Assembly (NCBI GenBank): GCA_028284885.1
Contig: JANQQW010000035.1
Span: 1-60,014 of the forward strand
Direction of reading: 5' to 3'
From: Planctomycetaceae bacterium
GTDB lineage: Bacteria; Planctomycetota; Planctomycetia; Planctomycetales; Planctomycetaceae
DNA: 60,014 nucleotides
Below the pieces are notes generated by a model. It ran no database searches. It saw only the letters and a list, made by a program, of their open reading frames with translations, and was not told the DNA's origin. Each line of letters starts with the position of its first letter. Position 1 is the first letter of the stretch. The position numbers and the translations under genes are program-made. Shown here piece after piece: positions 1 through 9,040 of the stretch.

Positions 1-71
1 GACGGCCGAACACGGCTCGGCTCACGAGCTTCGTTCGTGGCCTTCCGTGGCCACTCACTTCGCTGCCTGCA

Positions 72-134
72 CTGCCCCCTGACACCTGACTCCTGCCCCC
101 TGATCCCCGACCTCTGCCCCCTGGCACTCCCGTG
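72..134. repeat. Degenerate 21-bp direct repeat, three copies
   Basis: An 11-base core, CTGCCCCCTGA (last base G in copy 3), begins at 72, 93 and 114, so the period is exactly 21 bases. The spacers are degenerate C-rich sequence related to CCCTGACC. The third unit runs into the GTG start of the MCE gene at 132. Pyrimidine-rich CCCCTGA-type blocks between genes seem familiar from planctomycete chromosomes, but that is recollection. No function is assigned. Confidence 0.6.
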
Positions 135-1289
135 TCCGAACGCCAACTTCGATTTCGAGTCGGACTCTTCGTCCTCGTCGCGATGGTCGCGCTCGGGTGG
201 CTCGTGTTCCAGTTCGGCAAGCTGCACAAGCTGCTGGAACCGGGGTACGCGATCGCCGTGCACGTTCCGTCGGCCGAGGGCGTACACCCCGGGACCGGCG
301 TCCGGCAGCACGGCATCGTCGTCGGCCGGGTCAAGGAGATCCGTTTCGACGAGCAACGGGGCGGCGTGCTGCTCGTCGTCAACGTGGACGGTGAGCACAA
401 GCTGCGGACGGGGACGAAGGCGAAACTGGTCACGTCGCTGCTCGGAGCGACCTCGATCGACCTCGTGCCCGGGACGGGCGACGACTACCTGCCGCCCAAC
501 TCCCTGCTGAAGGGAACGCCGGCGGCGGACCCGTTCGAGATCGTCAACCGAATGGAGGAGCGGGTCGCCACCACGCTCGAGTCGTTCGAGGCGACGAGCA
601 CGCAGTGGGGCCAGGTGGGCGAGAACGTCAACACGCTCATCGAGGGGAACGAGGACCGGCTGCACGACGTCGTCGAGCGGTCGGCGGTCGCCCTCGAGGA
701 GTTCGCCGCGACGATGAAGTCCGCGAACCTCGCCATGCAGAGCGCGGACCGGCTGCTCGGCGACCCGGAGATGCAGAAGCACATTCGGGAGACGTTGGAG
801 ACGCTGCCGAAGCTCGCCGGCGACACGCGCGAGGCGGTCACCGCGATGCGGGCGGCCGTCACGTCGGTCGAGAAGAACCTCGAGAACCTCGAGGACGCGA
901 CCGCCCCGATCGCCGAGCACAGCCGGACCATCGTCGCCAAGCTCGACAAGACGCTGTCCAACCTGCAGTCGGTCTCGGACGACCTCGACGAGTTCTCCCG
1001 GACGATTCGCGAGGAAGAGGGAACGGTGCAGAAACTCATGACCGACCCGAAGCTCTACAACAACCTGAACAACTCGGCCGCCTCGTTGGCGGCCCTGATG
1101 CGGAACCTGGAACCGGCCGTCCGGGACCTGCGGATCTTCTCCGACAAGGTCGCCCGCCACCCCGAGCTGATCGGCGTCGGCGGTGCGCTCCGCGGCAGCT
1201 CCGGCGTGAAGGAGGCGCCGTCGGACAAGCAGGCCGTGCCGGTCCGTCGGGCCAGCGGAACCCCCCGCGCGGCCGTGCCCCGCCGTTGA
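132..1289 (+). CDS. MCE/MlaD family protein, membrane-anchored
   Basis: This 385-residue protein probably belongs to an MCE-type lipid transport system that moves phospholipid between inner and outer membranes. An N-terminal membrane helix lies at about residues 9-27, followed by an MCE (MlaD-like) domain at about 38-120 with the family's GVRQHGIVVGRV-type segment. A long helical or coiled-coil region covers about 135-350, and the tail is basic and proline-rich. The GTG start gives a natural membrane anchor. The MlaE and MlaF partners are not in the window and may lie upstream. The next gene is an LPS-export-type permease, which supports an envelope role. The family call is firm; the substrate is unknown. 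Confidence 0.85.
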   Translation: MSERQLRFRVGLFVLVAMVALGWLVFQFGKLHKLLEPGYAIAVHVPSAEGVHPGTGVRQHGIVVGRVKEIRFDEQRGGVLLVVNVDGEHKLRTGTKAKLVTSLLGATSIDLVPGTGDDYLPPNSLLKGTPAADPFEIVNRMEERVATTLESFEATSTQWGQVGENVNTLIEGNEDRLHDVVERSAVALEEFAATMKSANLAMQSADRLLGDPEMQKHIRETLETLPKLAGDTREAVTAMRAAVTSVEKNLENLEDATAPIAEHSRTIVAKLDKTLSNLQSVSDDLDEFSRTIREEEGTVQKLMTDPKLYNNLNNSAASLAALMRNLEPAVRDLRIFSDKVARHPELIGVGGALRGSSGVKEAPSDKQAVPVRRASGTPRAAVPRR

Positions 1290-1395
1290 ACCGGCTGCCG
1301 GCAATCGCCGTTCCCCCGGTTCCCGATCCCCGCTATCCTCCCCGCCCGCGCGAGACCGAGCGCGGCACCGTCGACGACGTGCAGGGACGCACCCC

Positions 1396-2505
1396 GTGAC
1401 GATCTACGACCGCTACCTCCTCCGCAGCTTCCTGTGGATCCTGGTGATCTGCTTCGTCTCGACGTTCGGGCTGTTCGTCGTCATCGACCTGATGGACAAT
1501 TTCGACGACTTCGTGACGAACACCGGCGAGGGGGGGAAGGCGAAGCTCGCGTGGAACATCGCGTTCTACTACGGGCACTTTGCGTTCTTCTTCTTCGACG
1601 CCGCCGGGCGGGCGCTGGCGATCGTCGCCGCGATGACGCTCCTGATCCTGCTGGAACGGGGTGGGGAACTGAAGCCACTGCTCGCGGCCGGCATCCCGAC
1701 CTACCGGATCGCCGTGCCGGTCCTGGTGGGGGCCGTCATCGTCAACCTGTTGCACGTGGTGAACGCCGAGGTCGTCATCCCGCGGATCGCGCACCACAAG
1801 TACGACGCCCGCGGCAAGCACGAGGGGACCGCCCACACGGTCGAGGCGGCCTACGACCACTCGACCGGGCTGCTGTTCGACGGCTCGGAGGTGCACATCG
1901 GCCAGCACCGGGTGGACGACCCCAAGTTCCTGCTGCCGGCCCCGTCCGCCGTCCACGAACTCGTCACCATCCGGGGGCGCGAGGCGGTCTACTTCGCGAA
2001 CAAGGGGGGCTGGGTCGTGCGGGACGCCGAACCCGCCTTCGCGCGGATTCCGCTGACGACCGCCGGCCGGGAGCTCGTCAAGCCGATCAAGGACTCCGCC
2101 GACGTCTTCGTCGTCGGGTCGATCACGCCGGCGGATCTGTACCGCGGGACGGAGAGCGCGAGCATGCTCTCGACCCCCGACCTCGTCCGTCGCATCAAGA
2201 GCCCCAGCCACAGCTGGATTCTCGCCCGGCAACTGGTGCTCAGCTTCCACCAGCGGATGGTCGGCTCGCTGGTGAACGTGGTCTGCATCCTGCTCGTCAT
2301 CCCGCTGATGATCCGCCGGCACAGCCGGGGCATGGTGCAGAACTCCGCCCTCTGCATCGCCGTGATGGGCGGGCTCTTCGGCGTCTACCACGGCTTCGCG
2401 TACCTCGGGTACTTCAACCTCGTCTCGCCGGCGTTGTCGGCGTGGGGGCCGTTCATCGCCTGCGGTACGACGTTCGCCTGGATCAGCGACCTCGTGCAAA
2501 CCTGA
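1396..2505 (+). CDS. LptF/LptG family permease
   Basis: This 369-residue membrane protein belongs to the YjgP/YjgQ (LptF/LptG) family, whose members form the inner-membrane part of the LptB2FG lipopolysaccharide exporter. The family architecture is visible: the N-terminal amphipathic segment IYDRYLLRSFLWIL, membrane helices at about 10-35, 60-80 and 100-120, a periplasmic domain at about 125-280, and three C-terminal helices. Only one permease is present, so the partner must be elsewhere. The GTG start was chosen because it begins right at the conserved IYDRYLL segment. The neighbours are the MCE gene upstream and a glycosyltransferase 9 bases downstream. LptF and LptG cannot be told apart from this sequence alone. 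Confidence 0.85.
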   Translation: MTIYDRYLLRSFLWILVICFVSTFGLFVVIDLMDNFDDFVTNTGEGGKAKLAWNIAFYYGHFAFFFFDAAGRALAIVAAMTLLILLERGGELKPLLAAGIPTYRIAVPVLVGAVIVNLLHVVNAEVVIPRIAHHKYDARGKHEGTAHTVEAAYDHSTGLLFDGSEVHIGQHRVDDPKFLLPAPSAVHELVTIRGREAVYFANKGGWVVRDAEPAFARIPLTTAGRELVKPIKDSADVFVVGSITPADLYRGTESASMLSTPDLVRRIKSPSHSWILARQLVLSFHQRMVGSLVNVVCILLVIPLMIRRHSRGMVQNSALCIAVMGGLFGVYHGFAYLGYFNLVSPALSAWGPFIACGTTFAWISDLVQT

Positions 2506-2514
2506 CGTGCCCGC

Positions 2515-4110
2515 ATGACGCAGCCCACCGTCGAGTTCTCCGAGAACCTCACCGGCGCGACGACCGGAACGTGGACGAAGCGGTTCGTCCTGATGCTCGG
2601 TGGCGTGCTCGTGTTCCGGTTCGTCTACGCGGCCGTCGTGCCGCTCGACCTGATCTCGGACGAGTCGTACTACTGGGAGTGGTCCCGCCGCCCGGCGCTG
2701 GGCTACTACAGCAAGCCGCCGATGGTCGCCTGGCTGATCGCCGCCTCGACGAACCTGTTCGGTTCCTCGGAGTTGACCGTGCGGCTGCCGGCCGTGCTGC
2801 TGAGCACGCTCGGCCTGGTGCCGGTCTTCCTGTTGGCCCGGCGGATGTACGACGAGCAGGTCGCGTTCTGGACGGCGGTCGCCTTCCTCGCCTCGCCGGG
2901 GGGCGTCGTCTCCGGACTGCTGATGACGATCGACGCGCCGCTGCTCTGCTTCTGGGGCACGGCGACGTACGCCGTCTGGCGGATGCTCGAGCCGGACTCG
3001 AATTGGGGCCGCTGGTGTCTGCTGGCAACGCTCGCGACCGGGTTGGGGCTGCTGTCGAAGCAGACGATGCTCGCGCTGCCGGCCCTCGTGGGCCTGTTCC
3101 TGCTCGTGCAACGCGATGACCGCCGGCAACTGGGGCGGCCCGCGGTCTGGTTGTGGGGGCTCGCGAGTCTGGCGTTCCTGCTCCCCGTGTTGTGGTGGAA
3201 CTCGCAGAACGGCTGGATCACCTTCGAGCACACGAGGCACCACTTCGGATCGGAGACGGTCACGCTCGGCAAGCGACTCGGTCGGGCAGGCGAGTACCTG
3301 GGCGGGCAGTTCGGCGTGCTGTCACCCGTGACCTGCTGGCTGGTCGCGGTCGCGTTCGCCGGGGCGTTCGCCGTGTTCCCGCGACTGCAGCGGCGGGAGC
3401 GATTCCTGCTGCTGCTGAGCGGCCTGCCGCTGTACGGGGTGTTCGCGCTCAGCTTCACCCAGCGTGTGCAGCCGAACTGGCCGGCCCCGTTCTACGTCGC
3501 GGGTGTTCTGCTGACGGTCGCCTGGGTGCACGGCCGGTTCGAGCTGGCGACGTGGACGACCCGGTTCCGGGCTGGCTTTCGCCGCGGGCTCGTCGTCGGC
3601 GCCGCGTGTGCCGTCGTGACGATGGCGATTCCATTCGTCGTGCGGCCGGCGAAGATCGCGGGCGGCCCGCTCGACCCCACACGCCGGCTGAGTGGCTGGG
3701 AGGAACTGGGACGCCGCGTCGAGGACGTTCGTGCTGGACTGCCGGCCCGCGACCGGACGTTCCTCGTGACCGTGGGCGACCGGGCGACCGCGAGCGAACT
3801 CGCGTTCTACCTGCCGGACCGGCCGCGCGTGCACCGCTGGAACACGGGCAACCGGATCGAGTCCCAGTACGAGTTGTGGCCACGGCCGGACGAGGTCGGC
3901 TGGGACTCGTTGATCGTCGTCCCCGCGGAGGTCGCTCTGCCGGAGGAGCTCTCCCGAGCCTACGAACGGGTCGCCCCGGTCCGGACGGTGACCGTGCCGC
4001 TGGGGAACGACAGCGAGCGGACGTACGAGTTGTTCCTCGGCGAGGGGTTCCGCGGTTGGCCGAAACCCGCGCCGCTGGCCGCCCTCGAGGCCGAACGCCG
4101 CCGCGGCTGA
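2515..4110 (+). CDS. GT39/ArnT-like membrane glycosyltransferase
   Basis: This 531-residue integral membrane protein resembles ArnT/PMT (GT39, GT-C fold) enzymes, which transfer a sugar from a polyprenyl-phosphate donor to lipid or protein. The signature DESYYWEWSR (about residues 43-52) carries the acidic catalytic motif of the first periplasmic loop. The segment YYSKPPMVAWL follows, as in ArnT relatives. About ten to twelve hydrophobic helices lie in the first 375 residues, followed by a soluble C-terminal domain of about 150 residues. It starts 9 bases after the LptF/G-like gene and is probably in the same operon. Donor and acceptor cannot be inferred. Confidence 0.85.
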   Translation: MTQPTVEFSENLTGATTGTWTKRFVLMLGGVLVFRFVYAAVVPLDLISDESYYWEWSRRPALGYYSKPPMVAWLIAASTNLFGSSELTVRLPAVLLSTLGLVPVFLLARRMYDEQVAFWTAVAFLASPGGVVSGLLMTIDAPLLCFWGTATYAVWRMLEPDSNWGRWCLLATLATGLGLLSKQTMLALPALVGLFLLVQRDDRRQLGRPAVWLWGLASLAFLLPVLWWNSQNGWITFEHTRHHFGSETVTLGKRLGRAGEYLGGQFGVLSPVTCWLVAVAFAGAFAVFPRLQRRERFLLLLSGLPLYGVFALSFTQRVQPNWPAPFYVAGVLLTVAWVHGRFELATWTTRFRAGFRRGLVVGAACAVVTMAIPFVVRPAKIAGGPLDPTRRLSGWEELGRRVEDVRAGLPARDRTFLVTVGDRATASELAFYLPDRPRVHRWNTGNRIESQYELWPRPDEVGWDSLIVVPAEVALPEELSRAYERVAPVRTVTVPLGNDSERTYELFLGEGFRGWPKPAPLAALEAERRRG

Positions 4111-4234
4111 ATAGGACGAACGGCCGAATCGGTGATTGAAGGGTGGTCTGTCTACGGGTAGTCTCTCGTGTAGGTGCTCCAACGGGGGTTCTTCCCCGAG
4201 TCGTTCCGACACGCCTGCAACGAAGAGGTGTCCG

Positions 4235-5206
4235 ATGTCCCGTCCGAGTCGTCGTGGTTTCACCCTGATCGAACTGTTGGTGGTGATCGCGATCATCGCG
4301 ATCCTGATCGCCCTGCTGCTGCCGGCCGTGCAGCAGGCTCGCGAGGCCGCTCGCCGGTCCTCCTGCAAGGCGAACCTGAAGCAGCTGGGCATCGGCCTCC
4401 ACAACTACCACGACACCTTCGGTCGCTTCTGCCGCGGCGGCGGCGGGCCACACAGCCGGGCGAGCGAGTACAGCGGCCTGATCTCGCTGCTGCCGACGAT
4501 CGAGCAGAACGCGCTCTTCGAACTCTGGGAGAACGGCGCGTATCCGCGGTCCTGGACCGGTGGTCCGGAGAACGTCACGCAGGTGTCGGTCTTCCTCTGC
4601 CCGTCCGATCCCGTCCCGGCGCCGCACGGTTCCGCCGGCGGCAGCGCTCAGAAGAACTACTTCTTCTGCTATGGCACCACGGCCGCGGGCAACTACAACC
4701 AGGCGACCACCGGGTTGTTTGGCATCGAGTCCTACAGCCGCTTCCGCGACATCACCGACGGATCGAGCAACACGATCGCCTTGTCCGAACGGGCCCACCG
4801 GCAGGGGGGCAGCGACGTGCTCGGCAACACGCGGCACAGCGTCACCCCGCTCGACAAGTCGCAGTGCCTGTCCCACGTCAACGGGAACGTCTACGACGAC
4901 TCGGCGAGCATCGTCAGCTGGAGCGCGGGGTCGCTGTGGTCGTTCGGGCACCCGCACTGGAACGCGTTCACGACCATCACCGCCCCCAACGGTCCCTCCT
5001 GTTCGACGGGCGGCGACAACCCGAGCAACCAGTCCGGCATCTGGTCCGCCAGCAGCCGGCACACCGGCGGCGTGCAGGTCGTGATGGCCGACGGGGCCGT
5101 CCGGTTCATCAGCGAGAACATCGACTCGAACGGCGGGCCGTCCGGCTTCGGACTGTGGGGCTCGCTCGGCACGCGCGCCGGCGGCGAAGTCGTCGAACTG
5201 CCGTGA
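4235..5206 (+). CDS. DUF1559 type IV pilin-like secreted protein
   Basis: This 323-residue protein is a typical planctomycete DUF1559 protein. The N-terminus has a prepilin peptidase site and pilin helix, [19 protein letters not shown], followed by the [14 protein letters not shown] helix. The C-terminal domain contains the GLYNYHD-type and [14 protein letters not shown] motifs common in this family (here [13 protein letters not shown]). The ATG at 4235 has an AAGAGG ribosome binding site, and an in-frame upstream ATG at 4136 would bury the pilin signal behind 33 residues. DUF1559 proteins are abundant in planctomycetes and are thought to form pseudopili or surface structures; the role of this copy is unknown. 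Confidence 0.92.
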   Translation: MSRPSRRGFTLIELLVVIAIIAILIALLLPAVQQAREAARRSSCKANLKQLGIGLHNYHDTFGRFCRGGGGPHSRASEYSGLISLLPTIEQNALFELWENGAYPRSWTGGPENVTQVSVFLCPSDPVPAPHGSAGGSAQKNYFFCYGTTAAGNYNQATTGLFGIESYSRFRDITDGSSNTIALSERAHRQGGSDVLGNTRHSVTPLDKSQCLSHVNGNVYDDSASIVSWSAGSLWSFGHPHWNAFTTITAPNGPSCSTGGDNPSNQSGIWSASSRHTGGVQVVMADGAVRFISENIDSNGGPSGFGLWGSLGTRAGGEVVELP

Positions 5207-5228
5207 CCGGCTGTCGGAGTCTGCGGGC

Positions 5229-5684
5229 ATGAAGATCGTTCAGAGTCTGGCACTCCTCGCGACCTCGTTCGCGGTGGGGTGCGGCGGGGTCGCCTCGAAG
5301 GACCAGGCCGAGACCGTTCCGGTCGCCGGCACGGTCGTCTACGAGGGCCAGCCGGTCGCCGACGCCGTCGTCACGTTTCACGGGGGGCCACGGCAGGCGG
5401 TCGGTCGGACCGACGAACGGGGCCGCTTCGTCCTCCGGACCTACGAGGCGGGCGACGGGGCCACGGTCGGCAGTCACGTCGTGACGGTGACGAAGTACGC
5501 GGGGGGATCGGCCGACTCGGGCGACGAACCGGTCTCCATGGAGGCCGCGATGAACCAGCCGACCAGCCCTGGGCCGCCGGAGAACGTGTTGCCACAGAAG
5601 TACGCCGATCCGGCCGCGGGGACTCTCGTGCTCGAGGTCACGGCGGACGGAGAGAACGACTTCGAGGTCGAACTCTCCGACTGA
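5229..5684 (+). CDS. Small lipoprotein with transthyretin/CNA-B-like fold
   Basis: This 151-residue protein has a signal peptide ending in a lipobox (AVGCGG, lipidated Cys at 18). The mature part starts with the repeat-like segment VPVAGTVVYEGQPVADAVVTF and a GRTDERGRFVL turn. This pattern is typical of carboxypeptidase-regulatory-like or transthyretin-like beta-sandwich lipoproteins, which are very common in planctomycetes and usually follow a DUF1559 gene, as here (22 bases downstream). It probably sits in the periplasm or on the outer membrane. No enzymatic motif is visible. The family call is by pattern; the function is unknown. Confidence 0.85.
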   Translation: MKIVQSLALLATSFAVGCGGVASKDQAETVPVAGTVVYEGQPVADAVVTFHGGPRQAVGRTDERGRFVLRTYEAGDGATVGSHVVTVTKYAGGSADSGDEPVSMEAAMNQPTSPGPPENVLPQKYADPAAGTLVLEVTADGENDFEVELSD

Positions 5685-5695
5685 GCAAGGCCCGG

Positions 5696-7540
5696 TCAGC
5701 GCTTCCGCGGCGGCCGTCCGAAGTACTCCAGGCGGCGGTTGACGACGTCGTTCCGAGCGCCCGGCTTCAGTTCGCTCGGCGCGAAGTCGATGCCGGGGCC
5801 GCCGTCGCGGAGGAAGACGACGGCATTCAGGATCAGCCCCGCCTCGGTGCCGGACTTCGTCGAGGAGAGGGCGTCCAGCACCGTCGGCTTCGGGTCTCCC
5901 TCGCCGAGGATCGCGAGGAACTCGGCCGCCCGCACACGGACGAGCGGCTCGTCGTCCTGCAGCAGCTCGACCGCGCGAATGGCGAGGCTCTTCGCCTCCT
6001 CGCCGAACGAGGCACAGACCGTGAGGGCCCAGTAGCGGGCCCACTTGCTCTCGGAGACGATCGCCGTCTCCAACGGTCGCTTCGCCTGGTCGAACGGGAG
6101 CAGGGCGAGGTCGGCGACGTCGGCCAGCCGGTCGATCTCCTCGGCGTGCTTCCGCCCGAACTCGGCGGCGTTCGGGGCGGCCTCGTCGACGATCACGCTC
6201 TCCGGGTAGAAGCTGAGGTCGGGAAGCGCTCGCTCGATCGCGCCGAGTCGCTGCCGCAAACGGTGCAGATCGGCCGTGTGCTCGGGGTTCCCGGCGAGAT
6301 TCCGCGTCTCGTACGGATCGGCCTCCACGTCGTAGAGCGCCTCGACCGGCTTCGGCTCGAAGAACGTTCGCTGCGTCTCGTCGAGCTTGCCGGCCCGGAA
6401 CAGCTCCCGCCACTCCTGGTAGGCGAGCATCCGGTACCGGTAGTTGTTCTGCAGGCCGTCCGGGTAGAACGGCTCGTAGTTGCGGACGTACTTGAACTTT
6501 CCCTTCCGCAGCGTGCGGACGAAGTCGCTCTTCTCGTCGAAGCGGTCGGCGTGCCCGAACGTCTCGTCCCGCGACTCGACGTCCGCCTTCGTGATCCCCT
6601 CGCCGAGGAACGCCCGGCCGTCCATTGAAGCGGGCGGCTTCACGCCGGCGAGATTCAGCACGGTCGGCCCGAAGTCGACGAAGCTGACGAACCCTTCGGC
6701 CCGCGAGCCGGACTCGTACGGGACCAGCTTCCGCCACTTCTCCGGTATCCGGACGACGAGCGGCACGTGCAGCCCCGTCTCGTGCGTGTACCCCTTGCTG
6801 CCCGGCAGCACGCCGCCGTGGTCGCCGAAGTAGAAGACGATCGTCTCCTCCAGCAACCCGTCCTCCTCGAGCTGCCTCACGACCTGGCCGATCTGCGCGT
6901 CAACGGCCTTCATGCGGTCGAAGTAGCGGGCGTAGGTGTACCGGAACGTCGGAGTGTCCGGGTGAACGGGGGCGATCTTGACGGCGGCCAGGTCGGTCTC
7001 GGTCTTCGTGGTCGCCATCGTCTTGGGGGGGAAGTGCAGCGAGCTCTCGTGGGAGACGCCGAACGACTGCATGTGGAAGAACGGCTGGTCCTTCCGCGGC
7101 CGCTTCCGCCACGTCGCCTTCTTCGAGGACTCGTCCCAGACGCCGTCGGCGACGACGTTGAAGTCGGTCTTCGAGTTGTTCGTGGTGTAGTAGCCCGCCT
7201 CTCGCAGGTGGGCGGGGAACAGCTTCGCACCGTCGGGCAGGGCGACCGGCTTCAGCTTGCGGTGGTAGTGCGCGCCGATCCGGGGGCCGTACGTGCCGGT
7301 CTGCAGCGTCGTCCGTGCGACCGAGCAGACCGGGGCGTTCGAGAAGGCGTGCTCGAAGACGACGCCGTCCGCCGCCATCGCCTCGACGCTGGGCATCTTC
7401 CCCAGCTCGTGCCCGTACAGCCGGGCGTAGTGAACCGAGTTGTCCTCCGAGACGAGCCAGACCACGTTCGGCCGGTCCGCGGCGAACAGCACGGACGACG
7501 AGACCGAGGCGAGAACGGCCAGCAGCAGCGAGCACTTCAC
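5696..7540 (-). CDS. Secreted sulfatase with C-terminal HEAT-like tail
   Basis: This 614-residue alkaline-phosphatase-superfamily sulfatase has a signal peptide (residues 1-21, ending VLFAA). NVVWLVSEDNS supplies the first metal ligands, and FYFGDHGG a further one. The formylglycine position reads CSVARTTL: the Cys and Arg are there, but the usual Pro or Ala two residues after Cys is Val. The last 130 residues look like HEAT-type helical pairs (ARYWALTVCASFGE, RVRAAEFLAILGEGD). It starts with GTG after an AAGGA site. It lies downstream of a sigma/anti-sigma pair on the same strand. The substrate is likely a sulfated polysaccharide, which is inference. Confidence 0.88.
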   Translation of the reverse strand: MKCSLLLAVLASVSSSVLFAADRPNVVWLVSEDNSVHYARLYGHELGKMPSVEAMAADGVVFEHAFSNAPVCSVARTTLQTGTYGPRIGAHYHRKLKPVALPDGAKLFPAHLREAGYYTTNNSKTDFNVVADGVWDESSKKATWRKRPRKDQPFFHMQSFGVSHESSLHFPPKTMATTKTETDLAAVKIAPVHPDTPTFRYTYARYFDRMKAVDAQIGQVVRQLEEDGLLEETIVFYFGDHGGVLPGSKGYTHETGLHVPLVVRIPEKWRKLVPYESGSRAEGFVSFVDFGPTVLNLAGVKPPASMDGRAFLGEGITKADVESRDETFGHADRFDEKSDFVRTLRKGKFKYVRNYEPFYPDGLQNNYRYRMLAYQEWRELFRAGKLDETQRTFFEPKPVEALYDVEADPYETRNLAGNPEHTADLHRLRQRLGAIERALPDLSFYPESVIVDEAAPNAAEFGRKHAEEIDRLADVADLALLPFDQAKRPLETAIVSESKWARYWALTVCASFGEEAKSLAIRAVELLQDDEPLVRVRAAEFLAILGEGDPKPTVLDALSSTKSGTEAGLILNAVVFLRDGGPGIDFAPSELKPGARNDVVNRRLEYFGRPPRKR

Positions 7541-7640
7541 GGCAGGTTCCTTCGACGGGGCGAGTCACGACGTCGCCGCATCGTACCGTCCGCCGAGACG
7601 CCGCCGCCACGCGACACCGCTCTCGGACCGCCGTCGACGG

Positions 7641-8330
7641 TCAGAGCAGTTCGGCCGAGTCGCCGAGGGCGTCCCAGTCGAACGGGCCGGACGTCTGCGT
7701 GATGTGGTCGCCCGGAGCCGGCTCGGCGTGGCAGACGAGACACGACTTGGCGAGAGCGACCGGACGAGCTTCCGGCTCGGCGTTCGGCTGATGGCAGTGG
7801 GAGCAGCACTGCCAGACGCCTCGACTCGTCCCGGCGACCGTGAAGGTCGGCCGGCAGTCGTCGGCCGTGCCGAGAGCGACCAGACGGTCCGCGTGCGAGT
7901 CGTCGAGGAGCTGCAGTGCGGCCGTCGGGCGTGCGCCGTTCCCGGACGCCGGTTGGCCGCGCTGCAAGGAGACGAGTCCGGCCCCGATCATCACGCCCGC
8001 GATACAAACCGCGGCGAGCGCCAACACGGTCGGTCGCGTGCGAACCGGAGTGGTCGGGCGAGTTTCGCGGGCGACCGTCGGCCGTTCCCGGACGACGACC
8101 GCGCCTTCGCCCGCGACGACCGGCAGCCGGCCCTCGTAGCTGGGCAACGCGTCGGCCTCGTCGTCGGCGAGAACCTCGTGCCAGAGATCGACGGCGGGCC
8201 GCATCGCCTCGGCGAGGCGGCGGCAGTCGTGGCACGCTGCCAGGTGCCGCTCGAGGGCGGCGTCCGTGTCGGCGTCGCCCGTCGGGAACGGGCCACGCGT
8301 CAGTAGGTCGAAGGCGATGTCGCAGTTCAC
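7641..8330 (-). CDS. Transmembrane anti-sigma factor with two CxxCH motifs
   Basis: This 229-residue protein begins one base after the stop of the ECF sigma gene, the usual place for its anti-sigma factor. The cytoplasmic part has a zinc anti-sigma motif H29-x3-C33-x2-C36 (HLAACHDC). A single membrane helix lies at about 102-121. The external part contains two CxxCH motifs, C176-C179-H180 and C197-C200-H201, just after an extra Cys (175). CxxCH is the covalent haem c attachment motif, so the sensor half may be a small dihaem domain; a zinc site is the alternative. A GTG start is used. Anti-sigma role: strong from context. Haem: inference. Confidence 0.8.
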   Translation of the reverse strand: MNCDIAFDLLTRGPFPTGDADTDAALERHLAACHDCRRLAEAMRPAVDLWHEVLADDEADALPSYEGRLPVVAGEGAVVVRERPTVARETRPTTPVRTRPTVLALAAVCIAGVMIGAGLVSLQRGQPASGNGARPTAALQLLDDSHADRLVALGTADDCRPTFTVAGTSRGVWQCCSHCHQPNAEPEARPVALAKSCLVCHAEPAPGDHITQTSGPFDWDALGDSAELL

Positions 8331-8331
8331 G

Positions 8332-8961
8332 TCACACCTCGTCGTTCGTGTCGGTGCACTCGGCCAGTTCGGCGAGCGCCTCGGTCTCGGTCACGATCGT
8401 CGCCAGTCGCACGAGCCCCTTGCGGACCCGGTTCTTGGCCGTCCCCAGCGAGCAGCCGGTCGCGTCGGCGATCTCCTGGAACTTCAACTCCGCGAAGAAC
8501 CGCAGCCGTAGCGCGTCCGCCTCGGTCGTCGGCAACCGGTCGAGCGACCGCTCCAGCAACTCGTCCCGCTCCTTCGCCAGCAGCACGGTCGTCGGCGAAG
8601 GACTCCCACTCGCAGGATCGATCCCGCGTTCCGTCGCGTCCCCGGTCGTCTCCGACCAGCCCCGCACGCTCGGCTTGCGGCTGTGCTTCGCGTGGTTTCG
8701 TTTGCAGCCGTTCAGCAGGATCGTCCACAGCCACGTGCGGAAGCTGTACCGGGAGTCGTACGTCGCCAGCGAGCGGTGAGCGGAGAGGAACGTCTCCTGC
8801 ACGACGTCCTCGGCCCGGTCCGCGTCCCGCAGGCGACTTCGAGCGACGCTCAGCAGCGGCCGACGATACCGTTGGAACAGCACGCGGAACGCCTCGTCGC
8901 TGCCGTCGAGCGCGGCGGCGACCAGTTCTCCGTCGGTTCCGGATGCGTTCGGCTGGGACAC
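8332..8961 (-). CDS. ECF-type RNA polymerase sigma factor
   Basis: This 209-residue sigma-70 family protein of the extracytoplasmic-function class contains only regions 2 and 4. Region 2 is at about residues 25-95 with ADRAEDVVQETFLSAHRSL and the RTWLWTILLNGCKR segment. Region 4 is at about 140-190, with LPTTEADALRLRFFAEL and a helix-turn-helix FQEIADATGCSLGTAKNRVR. It should direct RNA polymerase to a specific promoter set when released from the anti-sigma factor encoded immediately downstream. The target regulon is not known; the sulfatase downstream is a plausible member. Confidence 0.92.
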   Translation of the reverse strand: MSQPNASGTDGELVAAALDGSDEAFRVLFQRYRRPLLSVARSRLRDADRAEDVVQETFLSAHRSLATYDSRYSFRTWLWTILLNGCKRNHAKHSRKPSVRGWSETTGDATERGIDPASGSPSPTTVLLAKERDELLERSLDRLPTTEADALRLRFFAELKFQEIADATGCSLGTAKNRVRKGLVRLATIVTETEALAELAECTDTNDEV

Positions 8962-9040
8962 GCCTGCTCCAGGTGGCTGGCCTCAACCTGTTCTAGTCGC
9001 CGAGTGACGACAACGTCCAACGAATCCCGCGGATTCGTGG

